Notes: generated by a model not told the origin, from the letters alone. A stretch of DNA of 64,000 nucleotides from CAZEAP01 sp964510315 (GCA_964510315.1 CAZEAP010000011.1:1-64000); one strand, 5' to 3'. Shown: positions 52,032-60,936, counted from the stretch's first letter. Program-made: numbers and translations.

Positions 52032-52748
52032 ATGAACCAGCATCTCATTGAGGAACTGCTGGCCTCCTGGCCGTGTGCGGCCGTGTTCCGGATTTTCGCC
52101 GCGGCTCTGCTCGGGGGGGCTATCGGCTGGGAAAGGGAGCGGCATGGGCGCGCCGCCGGCCTGCGCACTCACACCCTGCTGGCACTGGGCTGTGCGCTGA
52201 TCATGCTGGTCTCCCTGCACATACCGGCCATCTTCGCCCGGCATTCTGCGGGAAGCGTTATCCGGGTCGACCCCGGCCGGATAGCGGGCCACGCGCTCAG
52301 CGGGTTGGGCTTCCTGGGGGCCGGCGCTATCATCGTGCTGGGCAAGAAAATCCGCGGCCTCACCACGGCCGCCTCCATCTGGGTTTCGGCGGCCATCGGA
52401 CTGGCCATTGGGGCCGGCTATCTCATCCCCGCCTTCGTCACCTGGCTGCTCGCCATGTTCGCCCTCCTGGTGGTGCACGACCTGGAGGCTCGCATGGAAA
52501 AGAAGGACCGCTACGTGTCCCTGTCTTTGGGCTTCTCAAGCCCCGGCCGGCGACAGGGGGAGATCGTCGAGCTGCTGGAGGGTTTCGGCTTCAACGTGCT
52601 GAACTGCCGGCCGAACCGCCGCGCGGACGAGATGGTCTACGAGCTGGTCCTGCGTTACCAGCGGGAGATCGATTTCGAGGACGTTACGGCCGCCCTCAGT
52701 GCGGCCTTACGGCACGAGGCAATCGAGCGGGTGGAGTGGTCTTCCTGA
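52032..52748 (+). CDS. MgtC/SapB-family membrane protein
   Basis: The 238-residue protein has four or five predicted membrane helices with the MgtC signatures ALLGGAIGWERERHGRAAGLRT (key residues 25-46) and HALSGLGFLGAGAIIVLGKK near 86, followed by RGLTTAASIWVSAAIGLAIG. A cytoplasmic C-terminal domain (about 160-238) has an ACT-like pattern. MgtC proteins affect magnesium or phosphate homeostasis, often by modulating other transporters. It ends 15 bases from the convergent HNH-repeat gene. Confidence 0.9.
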   Translation: MNQHLIEELLASWPCAAVFRIFAAALLGGAIGWERERHGRAAGLRTHTLLALGCALIMLVSLHIPAIFARHSAGSVIRVDPGRIAGHALSGLGFLGAGAIIVLGKKIRGLTTAASIWVSAAIGLAIGAGYLIPAFVTWLLAMFALLVVHDLEARMEKKDRYVSLSLGFSSPGRRQGEIVELLEGFGFNVLNCRPNRRADEMVYELVLRYQREIDFEDVTAALSAALRHEAIERVEWSS

Positions 52749-52763
52749 GGCCCCCGGATCGGC

Positions 52764-53546
52764 TCACTTCCTCTTGTGGTAGTTCTTGTTTATTCCGCAG
52801 GCCTTCCGGGCTGCCGTCCAGGTACCGAAGTACTTACAGGCCGCGCTGTAGAGCGAGGAGTGATTCTGTCTCATGTTGGGAGCGGCCAGGTCCACGCCCT
52901 GCTGGTGGAGCCCGCTGATCTCCTCCATGATGAGTTCCGAACTCCAGCGACGGCGCTTGTAGACACTCTCCGGATCGATGTCCGCCGCCTCCAACGCTTT
53001 GTCCCACCCCCCAAAATAGTTGAGCGCGGCGTTGAACAGCTTGGACTGGTTGTCCTGCATTGCCTTGGAATTCAGGGGCTTACCCGCCTCTTGCCGCTCG
53101 CGTATTTGGCGAACGATCTTTTCCTCGTTCCACGACTCGTAGCGTCTGACTTCGGAGGGATCGATCCCGGCGGCCCTCAGCGCGTCATCCCAACTGCCGA
53201 ACTGGTTGTCCCGGATGGCCGCGTAGGCCAACGCGGAGAAACGCCGGTCCGTGGTCACGCTGGTCCAGGAAAGGTCCTCCCCCGCCGCCCAGGCCTCTTG
53301 AATCTGACGGATGATCCTCTCCTCGGTCCACTTCGGGATCTTGCGCACGTCCCGCGCGTAGTCCAGACCGGCCGCGTCCACCGCCTCTCCCCAGCCTCCG
53401 AAATGGTAGTTCGCGGCCGCCAGCAATCCCTGCTGCTCGCGGGCCATGCAATTATAGGAGAGGTCCTGACCTTCGGCGGCCAGTTCCTTAATGCGGCTGA
53501 CTATCTTGCCTCTGTTCCAACCTTTTTCTTTGCGTTCCTCGCCCAT
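52764..53546 (-). CDS. Four-repeat protein of HNH-associated DNA-binding modules
   Basis: The 260-residue protein consists almost only of four tandem repeats of about 60 residues. They begin at Trp10, Trp73, Trp138 and Trp198. Each runs Trp-x-x-Glu-x-Ile to a repeat end of the type YFGGWDKALEAADID or QFGSWDDALRAAGID. This matches the homing-endonuclease-associated repeat (PF18780 type), a helical DNA-binding module. No nuclease, recombinase or signal sequence is present. A DNA-binding adaptor or remnant role is inferred. The start ATG follows a GAGGAAGG-type ribosome site. The gene has its own promoter at 53621-53650. Confidence 0.75.
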   Translation of the reverse strand: MGEERKEKGWNRGKIVSRIKELAAEGQDLSYNCMAREQQGLLAAANYHFGGWGEAVDAAGLDYARDVRKIPKWTEERIIRQIQEAWAAGEDLSWTSVTTDRRFSALAYAAIRDNQFGSWDDALRAAGIDPSEVRRYESWNEEKIVRQIRERQEAGKPLNSKAMQDNQSKLFNAALNYFGGWDKALEAADIDPESVYKRRRWSSELIMEEISGLHQQGVDLAAPNMRQNHSSLYSAACKYFGTWTAARKACGINKNYHKRK

Positions 53547-53620
53547 TGCGCCTTCCTCAAGCCCAGCAGAATACCCGGGTTACCCCCGGCTGGGAAAATA
53601 CTTCCCTTCCTTGCATCTCC

Positions 53621-53650
53621 ATCGTAGCGGGCTTTTAGCTGGGCCGTCAA
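53621..53650 (-). promoter_or_regulatory. Promoter of the HNH-repeat gene
   Basis: On the minus strand TTGACG (53650-53645) is followed after 18 bases by TACGAT (53626-53621). The leader before the ATG at 53546 is about 65 bases long. Confidence 0.6.
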
Positions 53651-53714
53651 GAAAATCGAAATAGACGCACCTTCTAACCGGTATTTCGCTCCGACCGCTT
53701 CCCCACCCCGGGCA

Positions 53715-53743
53715 TGGCACCCCCGGCGGCGCCCCGATAGAAT
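53715..53743 (+). promoter_or_regulatory. Possible promoter of the beta-propeller gene
   Basis: TAGAAT at 53738-53743 has TGGCAC 17 bases upstream (53715-53720). The -10 is good and the -35 is weak. Confidence 0.3.
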
Positions 53744-53792
53744 GGTACCGTCCTCCCGGCGACACGATTCGAGATCAAGGAAGTCCGATCCC

Positions 53793-55859
53793 GTGAAACA
53801 CGCGACCACCGGCAAGCCGCCGCGGCGGGGCGCCCTGCTGCTGGTCCTTCTGCTGTTGGCAGGCGGACTTGCCGCCGGCCGACCGCAGAGGCCGGGAGGG
53901 CCCATTGAACTCCCCCTCTCCTCCGAGGCGGAGGGCCGGCTCCAGGCCGCCGCTCGCCTGACGGCCAGGCAGCAGTGGGAACTGGCCGTGCCCTTGCTGC
54001 AGGAGGTTGTCGAGCAGGAAGACAACCGCCTTGTCGCGGTGGGAGCTACCTACCAACCCGCCCGCCGCCGGGCCACGGCCATGATTGCCGGACTTCCGCC
54101 GGAGGCCCAACGGGTCTACCGCCTCCTCTATGAACCGCACGCGCGCACCCTCTGTCGGGAAGCGGTGAAGCGACGTTCGCCCCGGCTGCTGCGCCAGGTG
54201 GTCCGGCGTTACCTGAACACCGGCCCCGGTGTCCGTGCCGCCGGTGCACTGGGCGCCCTGCTGATGGATGCCGGCGAATATGCCGCCGCGCTGCGGGTGC
54301 TCCGTGCCACGGAACTCCTGTCCCTGGGGCCCAAACAGCGTGCCCCCCTCCTGGCCCGGAAGCTGGTATGCCTGGGCCACCTCGGGCGCACCGAACAGGC
54401 CGAAGCCGCCGTGCGAGCGGCGCGCGCCGGGGGTGTGGAAGAACTCAAAGTGGGAGACCGAACATGGGCGCCCGGCCGGTTCGCTGCCGCCGTCTTCCGG
54501 GCCGCCCGGCGGAAGCACCGCCGCCCTGCCCTCCGCCCGACTCCTCACTTCGGCGACCAGCTTCCCGACGGGACCACTTTGCCCCTCACCATGGAGAGCC
54601 CCGGAGCCGACGGCGGCTTTCCTCCCGGCATGCCGGTCGCGGTGAAAGATACCCTCTTCCTGAAGCGGGGGGACGGCGTGGTGGCGGTGGACCTGGCTCG
54701 GCCGGCAGTCCGATGGCGGGCCTGGGGGCCGGGCGCGCTTCGCGCCGCGGCATACGCGCTGGTGGGACGGCCGGCCGGCGTCGAACCCCGGCCCCTGTTC
54801 TTGCCTTTGGAGAGCCTGCAGGCATGGCGCCAGGCCAACCAGGGGCTGTCCACGGTTTCGGCGGGCGAAGGGCGCGCATACGCCGTGCACGTCGATTGGG
54901 GGGATGTCCGCATCCCCGACACTCCCTGGGAAGCCACACCCGAGGAGGTGGACTTCCGCAATGTCCTGCGGTGCTACGCGGGCGAGACGGGCCGGCTTCG
55001 GTGGTCGGCCGGGGGCGACGATGGTGATCTGGCGGGGTACTGGTTTTTCACGGCGCCGGCCCTGGATCGCGGACGCGCGTACGTACTGGGGGAACGGGAG
55101 GGGCGGTTGTGGGCCGTCTGCCTCGATGCGGACACCGGTCGGCCTCTCTGGACCACGCGGATCGGGGCGTTCCGGTCCCGCCGGGACATTTCGCGTTATG
55201 TCAAGGAGTTCTATTACGCCGACGCCTCTCCCCCGGCCGTAGCCCGGGGAGTGGCTCTGTTCCCGACCGGCCAGGGAGTACTGTGCGGCCTGGATGCCTA
55301 CAGCGGCGAGATGCTGTGGGTTGCTCCCTACGAACGCGCGGAGAGGCGGATGAACCACCTCGGCACCCCCCTGGTTGTCCCTGCGGGGCCCTGGCGGGTG
55401 CGGAGGCCCTGCACGGTGGACGGTGTCTTCGTCATCGCCCCCTGCGACAGCCGGAGCGTCATGGCGGTCCGTCCCCTCGATGGTTCATTCCCCTGGCACC
55501 GTCGCCACCCCCGCGGGGAAGCCGTACTGGGCGGACCGGACGGCCGCATATGCCTGCAGCACGCCGGCCTGACCTGCGTGCACGCCCGAACAGGGCGGGT
55601 TGTGTGGGAGGAAGACGAGGTGCGTCCGGCCACGGGCGCCGGCGCCCTGGGAACCGACCGGCTTTACGTCCCCACCCCCGCGGGACTGTCAGTTCGGGGT
55701 GCGGCCACCGGCGAGGCGACCGGGCTGCTGGAGTGGCCGTGCGGCCGGCCTCCCCGAGGCGACCTGATGCTCCTGGAGGAAGCCCTTCTGGCCGTCGAGC
55801 CGGGCCGGCTGGTATTCTATCAAGCCCCCAACGCCCAAACGGCACGGCGGACGCGTTGA
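53793..55859 (+). CDS. Secreted PQQ-like beta-propeller protein
   Basis: The 688-residue protein starts at a GTG (MKHATTGKPPRRGALLLVLL), which opens a clean signal peptide (cleavage near LAA-GR). A helical TPR-like part spans about 35-200. Beta-propeller repeats follow with Trp-rich blades, such as ETGRLRWSAGGDDGDLAGYW near 405, DTGRPLWTTRIGAFRS and SGEMLWVAPYERAERRMNH near 500. The layout is that of the planctomycetal PQQ-repeat proteins. An in-frame ATG 17 codons earlier exists but falls inside the predicted promoter. It is the first gene of the cluster with the squalene-cyclase-like protein, MoxR and DUF58. No enzymatic role is shown. Confidence 0.72.
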   Translation: MKHATTGKPPRRGALLLVLLLLAGGLAAGRPQRPGGPIELPLSSEAEGRLQAAARLTARQQWELAVPLLQEVVEQEDNRLVAVGATYQPARRRATAMIAGLPPEAQRVYRLLYEPHARTLCREAVKRRSPRLLRQVVRRYLNTGPGVRAAGALGALLMDAGEYAAALRVLRATELLSLGPKQRAPLLARKLVCLGHLGRTEQAEAAVRAARAGGVEELKVGDRTWAPGRFAAAVFRAARRKHRRPALRPTPHFGDQLPDGTTLPLTMESPGADGGFPPGMPVAVKDTLFLKRGDGVVAVDLARPAVRWRAWGPGALRAAAYALVGRPAGVEPRPLFLPLESLQAWRQANQGLSTVSAGEGRAYAVHVDWGDVRIPDTPWEATPEEVDFRNVLRCYAGETGRLRWSAGGDDGDLAGYWFFTAPALDRGRAYVLGEREGRLWAVCLDADTGRPLWTTRIGAFRSRRDISRYVKEFYYADASPPAVARGVALFPTGQGVLCGLDAYSGEMLWVAPYERAERRMNHLGTPLVVPAGPWRVRRPCTVDGVFVIAPCDSRSVMAVRPLDGSFPWHRRHPRGEAVLGGPDGRICLQHAGLTCVHARTGRVVWEEDEVRPATGAGALGTDRLYVPTPAGLSVRGAATGEATGLLEWPCGRPPRGDLMLLEEALLAVEPGRLVFYQAPNAQTARRTR

Positions 55860-55972
55860 GCGGCGACCGCCCCTGTCTGCTTGCCGATGCAGGGAGGGAC
55901 CGTTATCGTGAATACTGCAGCCCGGAGGGGCTTTCGGGCGGATAAGGACCAGATAGAGGAGGAGCACAAGCG

Positions 55973-57025
55973 TTGCGCCTTCCGCTGAAAGCCTGGGTGT
56001 GTCTGAGCGTTCTGGCGGCGGGGCTCATGGGTGCCGCCCCACCGGCGGAAGGGCCTTCGCCCGGACGCGAGCTGACCCCCGCGGCGCGCCGCGCGGTGGA
56101 AAAAGGACTGAGATACCTCGTGAGAACTCAGAACCCCGAGGGAAGCTGGTTCAGCCGGGGGCACGTGGGCCGGTTTCCGGTGGCGATCACCTCGCTCTGC
56201 GGGCTGGCGCTCCTGGAGAGCGGTAGCACGGCCTACAGCGGCCCCCACGCCGGGAACGTCCGGCGGGCGGCCGATTACGTGCTGAGCCGGGCGGACCCCG
56301 AGACGGGCCTCATCGGGGCGAACGAGTCGGCCCGTCCAATGTTCGGGCACGGTTTTGCCATGCTGTTCCTGGCGGAAGTCTACGGCTCGGAGGCGCAAAC
56401 CGCGCTCCGGGCGCGCATCCGGGACGCTCTCGGCCGGGCCGTGCAGTTGACCACCCGTTCCCAGAGCGACAGGGGTGGATGGTTCTACACCCCTGAGAGC
56501 GAAGAGGACGAGGGCGCCGTGACCATAACCCAGGTGCAGGGCCTGCGGGCCTGCGCGGACGCCGGAATACCGGTGCCGGAGCAAACTGTCCGGCGCGCGA
56601 TGGACTATATCCGGGGGTCGGCGCGCCCCGATGGGGGAATCGCCTACAAGGTGGACCACCCCGGCGGCAGCCGACCCGCCATAACCTGCGCCGCCGTTGC
56701 AACCATGTACGCAGCGGGCACCTATGAGGGTGAGCTGGTGGAGAACGCACTGGACTACGCGTTGCGGAACGTCCCGACGTCCGCTCCGCGGCCCACGGGC
56801 GGGTCACACTTCTACTACGCCCATCTTTACCTCTCCCAGGTGCTGTACTTCCGGGACGGCACGGCGTGGCGGGACTACTTCGCGGACATCACACGGTGGC
56901 TGGTGGAGGTGCAGAAGGACGACGGGAGTTGGGTTGGGGAGTACATCGGGAAGGGCTACGGCACCGCGGTTGCCCTGTTGATCATGCAGCTGCCCCGGCA
57001 TGCCTTGCCGGTGCTGCAACGGTAG
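55973..57025 (+). CDS. Secreted prenyltransferase/squalene-cyclase-repeat protein
   Basis: The 350-residue protein begins at a TTG with a strong GAGGAGGAG upstream. It has a signal peptide (residues 1-22, MRLPLKAWVCLSVLAAGLMG). Its helices follow the alpha/alpha-toroid fold of terpene cyclases, with QW-type repeats: TQNPEGSWFSRG near 52, SQSDRGGWFYTPESEED near 160, ARPDGGIAYKVDH near 215 and VQKDDGSWVGEYI near 320. The DXDD catalytic motif of squalene-hopene cyclases is absent, and the protein is exported, so it is more likely a structural or binding relative. It lies 113 bases after the propeller gene and 30 bases before MoxR. Confidence 0.78.
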   Translation: MRLPLKAWVCLSVLAAGLMGAAPPAEGPSPGRELTPAARRAVEKGLRYLVRTQNPEGSWFSRGHVGRFPVAITSLCGLALLESGSTAYSGPHAGNVRRAADYVLSRADPETGLIGANESARPMFGHGFAMLFLAEVYGSEAQTALRARIRDALGRAVQLTTRSQSDRGGWFYTPESEEDEGAVTITQVQGLRACADAGIPVPEQTVRRAMDYIRGSARPDGGIAYKVDHPGGSRPAITCAAVATMYAAGTYEGELVENALDYALRNVPTSAPRPTGGSHFYYAHLYLSQVLYFRDGTAWRDYFADITRWLVEVQKDDGSWVGEYIGKGYGTAVALLIMQLPRHALPVLQR

Positions 57026-57055
57026 AGGGCCATTTGGGCTGAGGAGGATTTCGGA

Positions 57056-58135
57056 ATGTCCGATGAGCAGCGGGAAGCGATGCCGGAGACCGACCGGGAA
57101 GCCGTGGACCACTTGCACGAGGCTTACGGGAGGATCCGCGAACAGCTCTCCAAAGCCATCGTCGGCCAGCAGGACGTGCTGGAACAGATGCTGATCTGTC
57201 TGCTGGCCGGAGGCCACGCCATCCTGGAGGGCGTGCCCGGACTGGCCAAAACCCTCATGGTCAGGACGCTGGCCCGCTGCCTGTCTCTGAGCTTCAGCCG
57301 AATCCAGTTCACTCCCGACCTGATGCCAGGGGACATTACCGGCACCGAGGTGATCGAGGAAGACCGGACGACCGGAACGCGGGAGACGCGTTTCATCAAG
57401 GGGCCCGTCTTTGCAAACGTCGTCCTGGCCGACGAGATAAACCGGACGCCGCCGAAGACCCAGGCCGCCCTGCTGGAGGCCATGCAGGAGAAGCAGGTCA
57501 CCTTCGGCGGGGTGCGCCGCGAACTGCCCCGCCCCTTCTTCGTGCTGGCCACCCAGAACCCCATCGAACAGGAAGGCACCTACCCACTGCCCGAAGCCCA
57601 GCAGGACCGCTTTATGTTCAAGATCGTGGTCTCCTACCCCTCCTGGGAGGAGGAGTTTCGCATCATGCACCTCAGCCCGGCCGAGTCGTGGCTGTCGGTG
57701 GAGCCGGTCCTGGGTGCCGAGGAGATACTGACGCTTCAGCAGACGGTCGGGAACGTGCCCGTGGCCGACTACGTGGTACATTACGCGATGAAGCTGGCCC
57801 GCCGCACCCGGCCCGGGGAAGCGGGTGAAGTGCCCGACTACATAGAGGACTGGGTGCGCTGGGGCATCGGGCCGAGGGGCTGCCAGTTTATGATTCAGGC
57901 CGCCAGGGCGCGGGCGCTGCTGCGGCGACGCTCCCACGTTTCCATCGAGGACATCCGGGCGGTGGCCCGGCCCATCATGCGGCATCGCCTGGTGACCACC
58001 TTCGCCGCCGCCAGTGACGAGGTGACCCCGGACGACATCGTGGGGCGGCTCATCGAGGACACGCCGGCCAGGAAAGGCGCTCTGAGCGACGATGAGAGAG
58101 TCCAGGAAGTACTTAGATCCGGAGACGCTGAGTAA
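57056..58135 (+). CDS. MoxR-type AAA+ ATPase
   Basis: The 359-residue protein is a MoxR ATPase. Walker A is EGVPGLAKTLMVRTLARCLS near residue 59, Walker B is NVVLADEINRTPPKTQAALLE near 122, and VLATQNPIEQEGTYPLPEAQ near 160 covers sensor 1. The C-terminal part is the typical winged lid. MoxR proteins act as chaperone-like remodellers, usually with the DUF58 protein encoded next. The DUF58 start lies 44 bases inside its 3' end, which indicates coupled expression. Confidence 0.93.
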   Translation: MSDEQREAMPETDREAVDHLHEAYGRIREQLSKAIVGQQDVLEQMLICLLAGGHAILEGVPGLAKTLMVRTLARCLSLSFSRIQFTPDLMPGDITGTEVIEEDRTTGTRETRFIKGPVFANVVLADEINRTPPKTQAALLEAMQEKQVTFGGVRRELPRPFFVLATQNPIEQEGTYPLPEAQQDRFMFKIVVSYPSWEEEFRIMHLSPAESWLSVEPVLGAEEILTLQQTVGNVPVADYVVHYAMKLARRTRPGEAGEVPDYIEDWVRWGIGPRGCQFMIQAARARALLRRRSHVSIEDIRAVARPIMRHRLVTTFAAASDEVTPDDIVGRLIEDTPARKGALSDDERVQEVLRSGDAE

Positions 58136-58985
58136 GATCAGCGGCCTGTCGCTGCGGGCACGCCACGTGGTGGAAGGCTCCATGGCCGGCATCCACCCCA
58201 GCCCCTACCACGGGCTGAACGTCGAGTTCGCCGAACACCGGCCCTACACCCCGGGACATGAATTGAAGCACATCGATTGGAAGCTGTGGGCGCGCTCTGA
58301 CCGCCTCTACGTGAAGCTCTTCGAGGCGGAGACCAACGTGCGGGCGCACTTCGTGGTGGACGGCAGCCGCTCGATGGCCTACCGGTCCGGTGCAATGAGC
58401 AAGTACGATTACGCCGCCACGCTGGCTGCCAGCCTCGCACACGTCCTGCTGACCCAGCAGGACGCGGTCAGCCTCCGGCTGCTCCACTCCCACGTCTCGG
58501 CGGAACTTCCGCCCGCTGCCGGCCCGGCGCAACTGGAGCCCTTTTGCCGACTGCTGGAGGACCACACGCCGGCCGGCTCCACCGACATGGGCGTGCCGCT
58601 CCAGCAGGTCGCCGACCGCATAGAGCCGCGGGGGGTGATCATCCTGATCAGCGACCTGATCGCGCCCCTGGAGGAGGTGGCCGCCGCTCTGCGGCGCTTC
58701 CGCTACGAGAAGCACGCCGTGATCCTCGTCCACGTAGCGGACCCCGCCGAGGAGAAGTTTCCCTTCCGGGGACGGCTCCGCTTCGAAGACATGGAATCCC
58801 CCCGTCGGGTCGCCGCCGACGCGGAGGAGATCCGAGCGGCCTACCTGGAGTCCTACCGACGGTTCCGCCGGCAGGTGGAGCAGGAATGCCTGCAACAGGA
58901 GGCAGATTACCTGGAGGTGCGCACCGACCAGCGACTGGACCTCACCCTGGCCCGATTCCTGCGGGCCACCGCAACGCGGCGCTGA
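58092..58985 (+). CDS. DUF58 (VWA-like) protein
   Basis: The 297-residue protein has the DUF58 core (residues 40-130) with GLNVEFAEHRPYTPGHELKH and WKLWARSDRLYVKLFEAE. A von Willebrand A-like fold follows, with a metal site in FVVDGSRSMAYRSGAMSKYD near 92 (Asp-x-Ser-x-Ser) and VIILISDLIAPLEEV near 180. It is the usual partner of MoxR in a conserved two-gene module. No membrane helix is present. Its target is not known. Confidence 0.9.
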   Translation: MRESRKYLDPETLSKISGLSLRARHVVEGSMAGIHPSPYHGLNVEFAEHRPYTPGHELKHIDWKLWARSDRLYVKLFEAETNVRAHFVVDGSRSMAYRSGAMSKYDYAATLAASLAHVLLTQQDAVSLRLLHSHVSAELPPAAGPAQLEPFCRLLEDHTPAGSTDMGVPLQQVADRIEPRGVIILISDLIAPLEEVAAALRRFRYEKHAVILVHVADPAEEKFPFRGRLRFEDMESPRRVAADAEEIRAAYLESYRRFRRQVEQECLQQEADYLEVRTDQRLDLTLARFLRATATRR

Positions 58986-58991
58986 GAAACC

Positions 58992-59023
58992 GGCGGCCCT
59001 TTGCACGGATGCAAAGGGCCGCC
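58992..59023. terminator. Bidirectional terminator hairpin
   Basis: GGCGGCCCTTTGC (58992-59004) and its perfect reverse complement (59011-59023) make a 13-bp stem with a 6-base loop, placed between the convergent ends of the DUF58 gene and rpsU. No long T-run follows, but the stem is very stable. Confidence 0.7.
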
Positions 59024-59039
59024 AGGTGTCCAGGCGTCT

Positions 59040-59234
59040 TCAGCTTTGCGCTTTCTGGGCTTTCCGGATGGTCTTCATGCGCTCTCTGCGCTCGCGGCGC
59101 CGCCGTTCGGACGGCTTCTCATAGCGCGTAATACGCCTTGATCTGTTGACGATTCCTTCTCGCTGACACAGCTTCTTAAAGCGACGAAGGGCGTCCTTGA
59201 CAGATTCACCCTTTCGAACCGTAATCTTCGCCAT
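59040..59234 (-). CDS. rpsU: Small ribosomal subunit protein S21
   Basis: The 64-residue basic protein is bS21. The N-terminus MAKITVRKGESVKDALRRFK and the segment RYEKPSERRRRERRERMK are typical. S21 sits near the 3' end of 16S rRNA and helps initiation. The ATG at 59234 matches the family start. A longer in-frame start at 59288 is unlikely. AGGAGGTGA lies 13 bases upstream, a little far. It stands alone, without dnaG and rpoD. Confidence 0.92.
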   Translation of the reverse strand: MAKITVRKGESVKDALRRFKKLCQREGIVNRSRRITRYEKPSERRRRERRERMKTIRKAQKAQS

Positions 59235-59312
59235 CGGCGAGCAACTCACCTCCTCACAATCCCGTCGAAGGCCGTGGAAAGCAGGCACAACCCTATCCCA
59301 ATTCTGTTGAGC

Positions 59313-59341
59313 ACTATACCTGTTTTGGAACGCGCGTTCAA
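59313..59341 (-). promoter_or_regulatory. rpsU promoter
   Basis: On the minus strand TTGAAC (59341-59336) is followed after 17 bases by TATAGT (59318-59313). The leader before the ATG at 59234 is about 75 bases long. Confidence 0.65.
59328..59339. promoter_or_regulatory. LexA-box-like operator in the rpsU promoter
   Basis: GAACGCGCGTTC is a perfect 12-bp palindrome of the form GAAC-N4-GTTC, the LexA-box pattern of Gram-positive and several other bacteria. It covers the -35 and the upstream spacer of the rpsU promoter, so a bound repressor would block it. LexA itself is not encoded in the window. Confidence 0.4.
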
Positions 59342-59448
59342 GCTCCCGCGCCTTTGAGTCATCCGCTGTGAGCGGGAGAGGAACGTGGCCGGCCGGTAGG
59401 GCGGATGGGCCGGCGGCCCCGGCGCATCCGGAGATCGCCCTGCTGGTC

Positions 59449-60936
59449 TCAAGCGCTTTTGGAGCGCCGCTGCCCCTCCATATGCCCCCTGACCAGCCTC
59501 TGGAACTCCTCCCCCCGCTGGCGGTAGTTGTTGAACATGTCGTAGCTGGCGCAGCCGGGGGAGAAAAGCACCGTCGTCCCCGGCATGGACAGTTCGAGGG
59601 CCTGCCGCACGGCCTCCTGCAGGGACTGCGCCTCCCGGATGATCACCGAGCGACCGGAGCAGAGGCTCTCGCGCCGGGTTCGGCGGGCCAGCAGGGGTCC
59701 GGTCTGCCCGAGGGTGATCAGCACTTCAACCGACTCGGCCGCGGCTCGGGCAACCGGGGTCAGATCGAGCTTCTTGTCGTAACCGCCAGCCACCAGAACC
59801 AGCGGAGCCGGGAAGCTCTTCAGCGCGGCCACCGCCGACTCAGGGGTCGTGCTGTAGGAGTCGTCGTAGAAGCGGACTCCCTCTACATGCCCCACCGGCT
59901 CGAGCCGGTGGGCCAGCCCCTGGAAGGTGCGCAGAACCCTGCGGACGGCCTCGGCCGGTGTCCCCAGGCAGCGCGCGGCGGCAGCCGCCGCCATGGCGTT
60001 CTCCACGTTATGGAATCCAGGCAGCTCTATGTCTGTCCGGGCGCAGAGCACCTCTTCGGTCCGTTCGCCCTTCCAGACGAGGCGACCTTCCACCAGGCTG
60101 ATGCCGGGGCGCAGCCGGGCGGAGTCCGGCGACGAGTCGAAAAACCTTACCTGCCCCGGCAGGCCCTGCTCCGCCCAATCGCCGAGCACTTCGCTCCGCG
60201 CGTTCAGAACCGCGTAGTCCGCTTTCGACTGGAACTGGACGATGTGCCGTTTGGCCGCCGCATAATTGTCAAAGCCACCGTGCCAGGACAGGTGGTTGGG
60301 GGTGAGGCTGGTGACCACGCCGACGTGGGGGGACCACCGGAGGTCGCCGGCGTCACTGAGCTGGAAACTGGACAGCTCCAGCACCACCAGGTCCTGCTCC
60401 TCCACTCGCGGCAGTGCGCCCAGAAGTGAGACGCCGATGTTGCCCCCGGTCCAGACCCGCCGGCCGGACCGCTCCAGCATCGCGGCCAGCAGCGCGGTGG
60501 TGGTCGACTTCCCGTTGCTGCCGGTCACGCCGGCCACGGGCGCAGTGCAGAGATCCAGAAACAAGTTCATGGGGCTGGTCAGGGGCACGCCCGCCTCTTC
60601 GGCAGCTTTCAGGAACGAGTTGTTTCTGGGGACGGCGGGATTGGCAACGACCAGGTCGGCGCCGGTGAAATCGCTCTTCCGGTGTTGCTCCAGGCGGTAG
60701 CGCACCGGCAGGGTGCTGAGGCGTCTGATTGGATCGGCCAGGCGCTCGGCCGACCGCAGGTCGGTGACGGTAACTTCAGCACCCCGGCGGCTGAGGAAGC
60801 GTGCCGCCCCCTCGCCTCCCCCGAACAGACCGAGGCCCATCAGCGTAACGCGCTTTCCCGGAAGATCAGAAAGAAGGGATCGGAGCCGCTCTCCGGAGCA
60901 GAGGGCGGCCGGGACGCGGCCGGGATTATCGGTCAT
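59449..60936 (-). CDS. murD: UDP-N-acetylmuramoylalanine-D-glutamate ligase
   Basis: The 495-residue protein is MurD, which adds D-Glu to UDP-MurNAc-L-Ala in peptidoglycan synthesis. The ATP site is APVAGVTGSNGKSTTTALLA near residue 142. Other Mur ligase features are LVVLELSSFQLSDAGDLRWS near 188, SLTPNHLSWHGGFDNYAAAK near 215 and the end motif TVLFSPGCASYDMFNNYRQR near 460. The ATG at 60936 shares one base with the stop of the lipoprotein gene and has GAGGAG five bases upstream. It is not in a dcw cluster; its neighbours are OmpA and a DUF4410-like lipoprotein. Confidence 0.93.
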   Translation of the reverse strand: MTDNPGRVPAALCSGERLRSLLSDLPGKRVTLMGLGLFGGGEGAARFLSRRGAEVTVTDLRSAERLADPIRRLSTLPVRYRLEQHRKSDFTGADLVVANPAVPRNNSFLKAAEEAGVPLTSPMNLFLDLCTAPVAGVTGSNGKSTTTALLAAMLERSGRRVWTGGNIGVSLLGALPRVEEQDLVVLELSSFQLSDAGDLRWSPHVGVVTSLTPNHLSWHGGFDNYAAAKRHIVQFQSKADYAVLNARSEVLGDWAEQGLPGQVRFFDSSPDSARLRPGISLVEGRLVWKGERTEEVLCARTDIELPGFHNVENAMAAAAAARCLGTPAEAVRRVLRTFQGLAHRLEPVGHVEGVRFYDDSYSTTPESAVAALKSFPAPLVLVAGGYDKKLDLTPVARAAAESVEVLITLGQTGPLLARRTRRESLCSGRSVIIREAQSLQEAVRQALELSMPGTTVLFSPGCASYDMFNNYRQRGEEFQRLVRGHMEGQRRSKSA

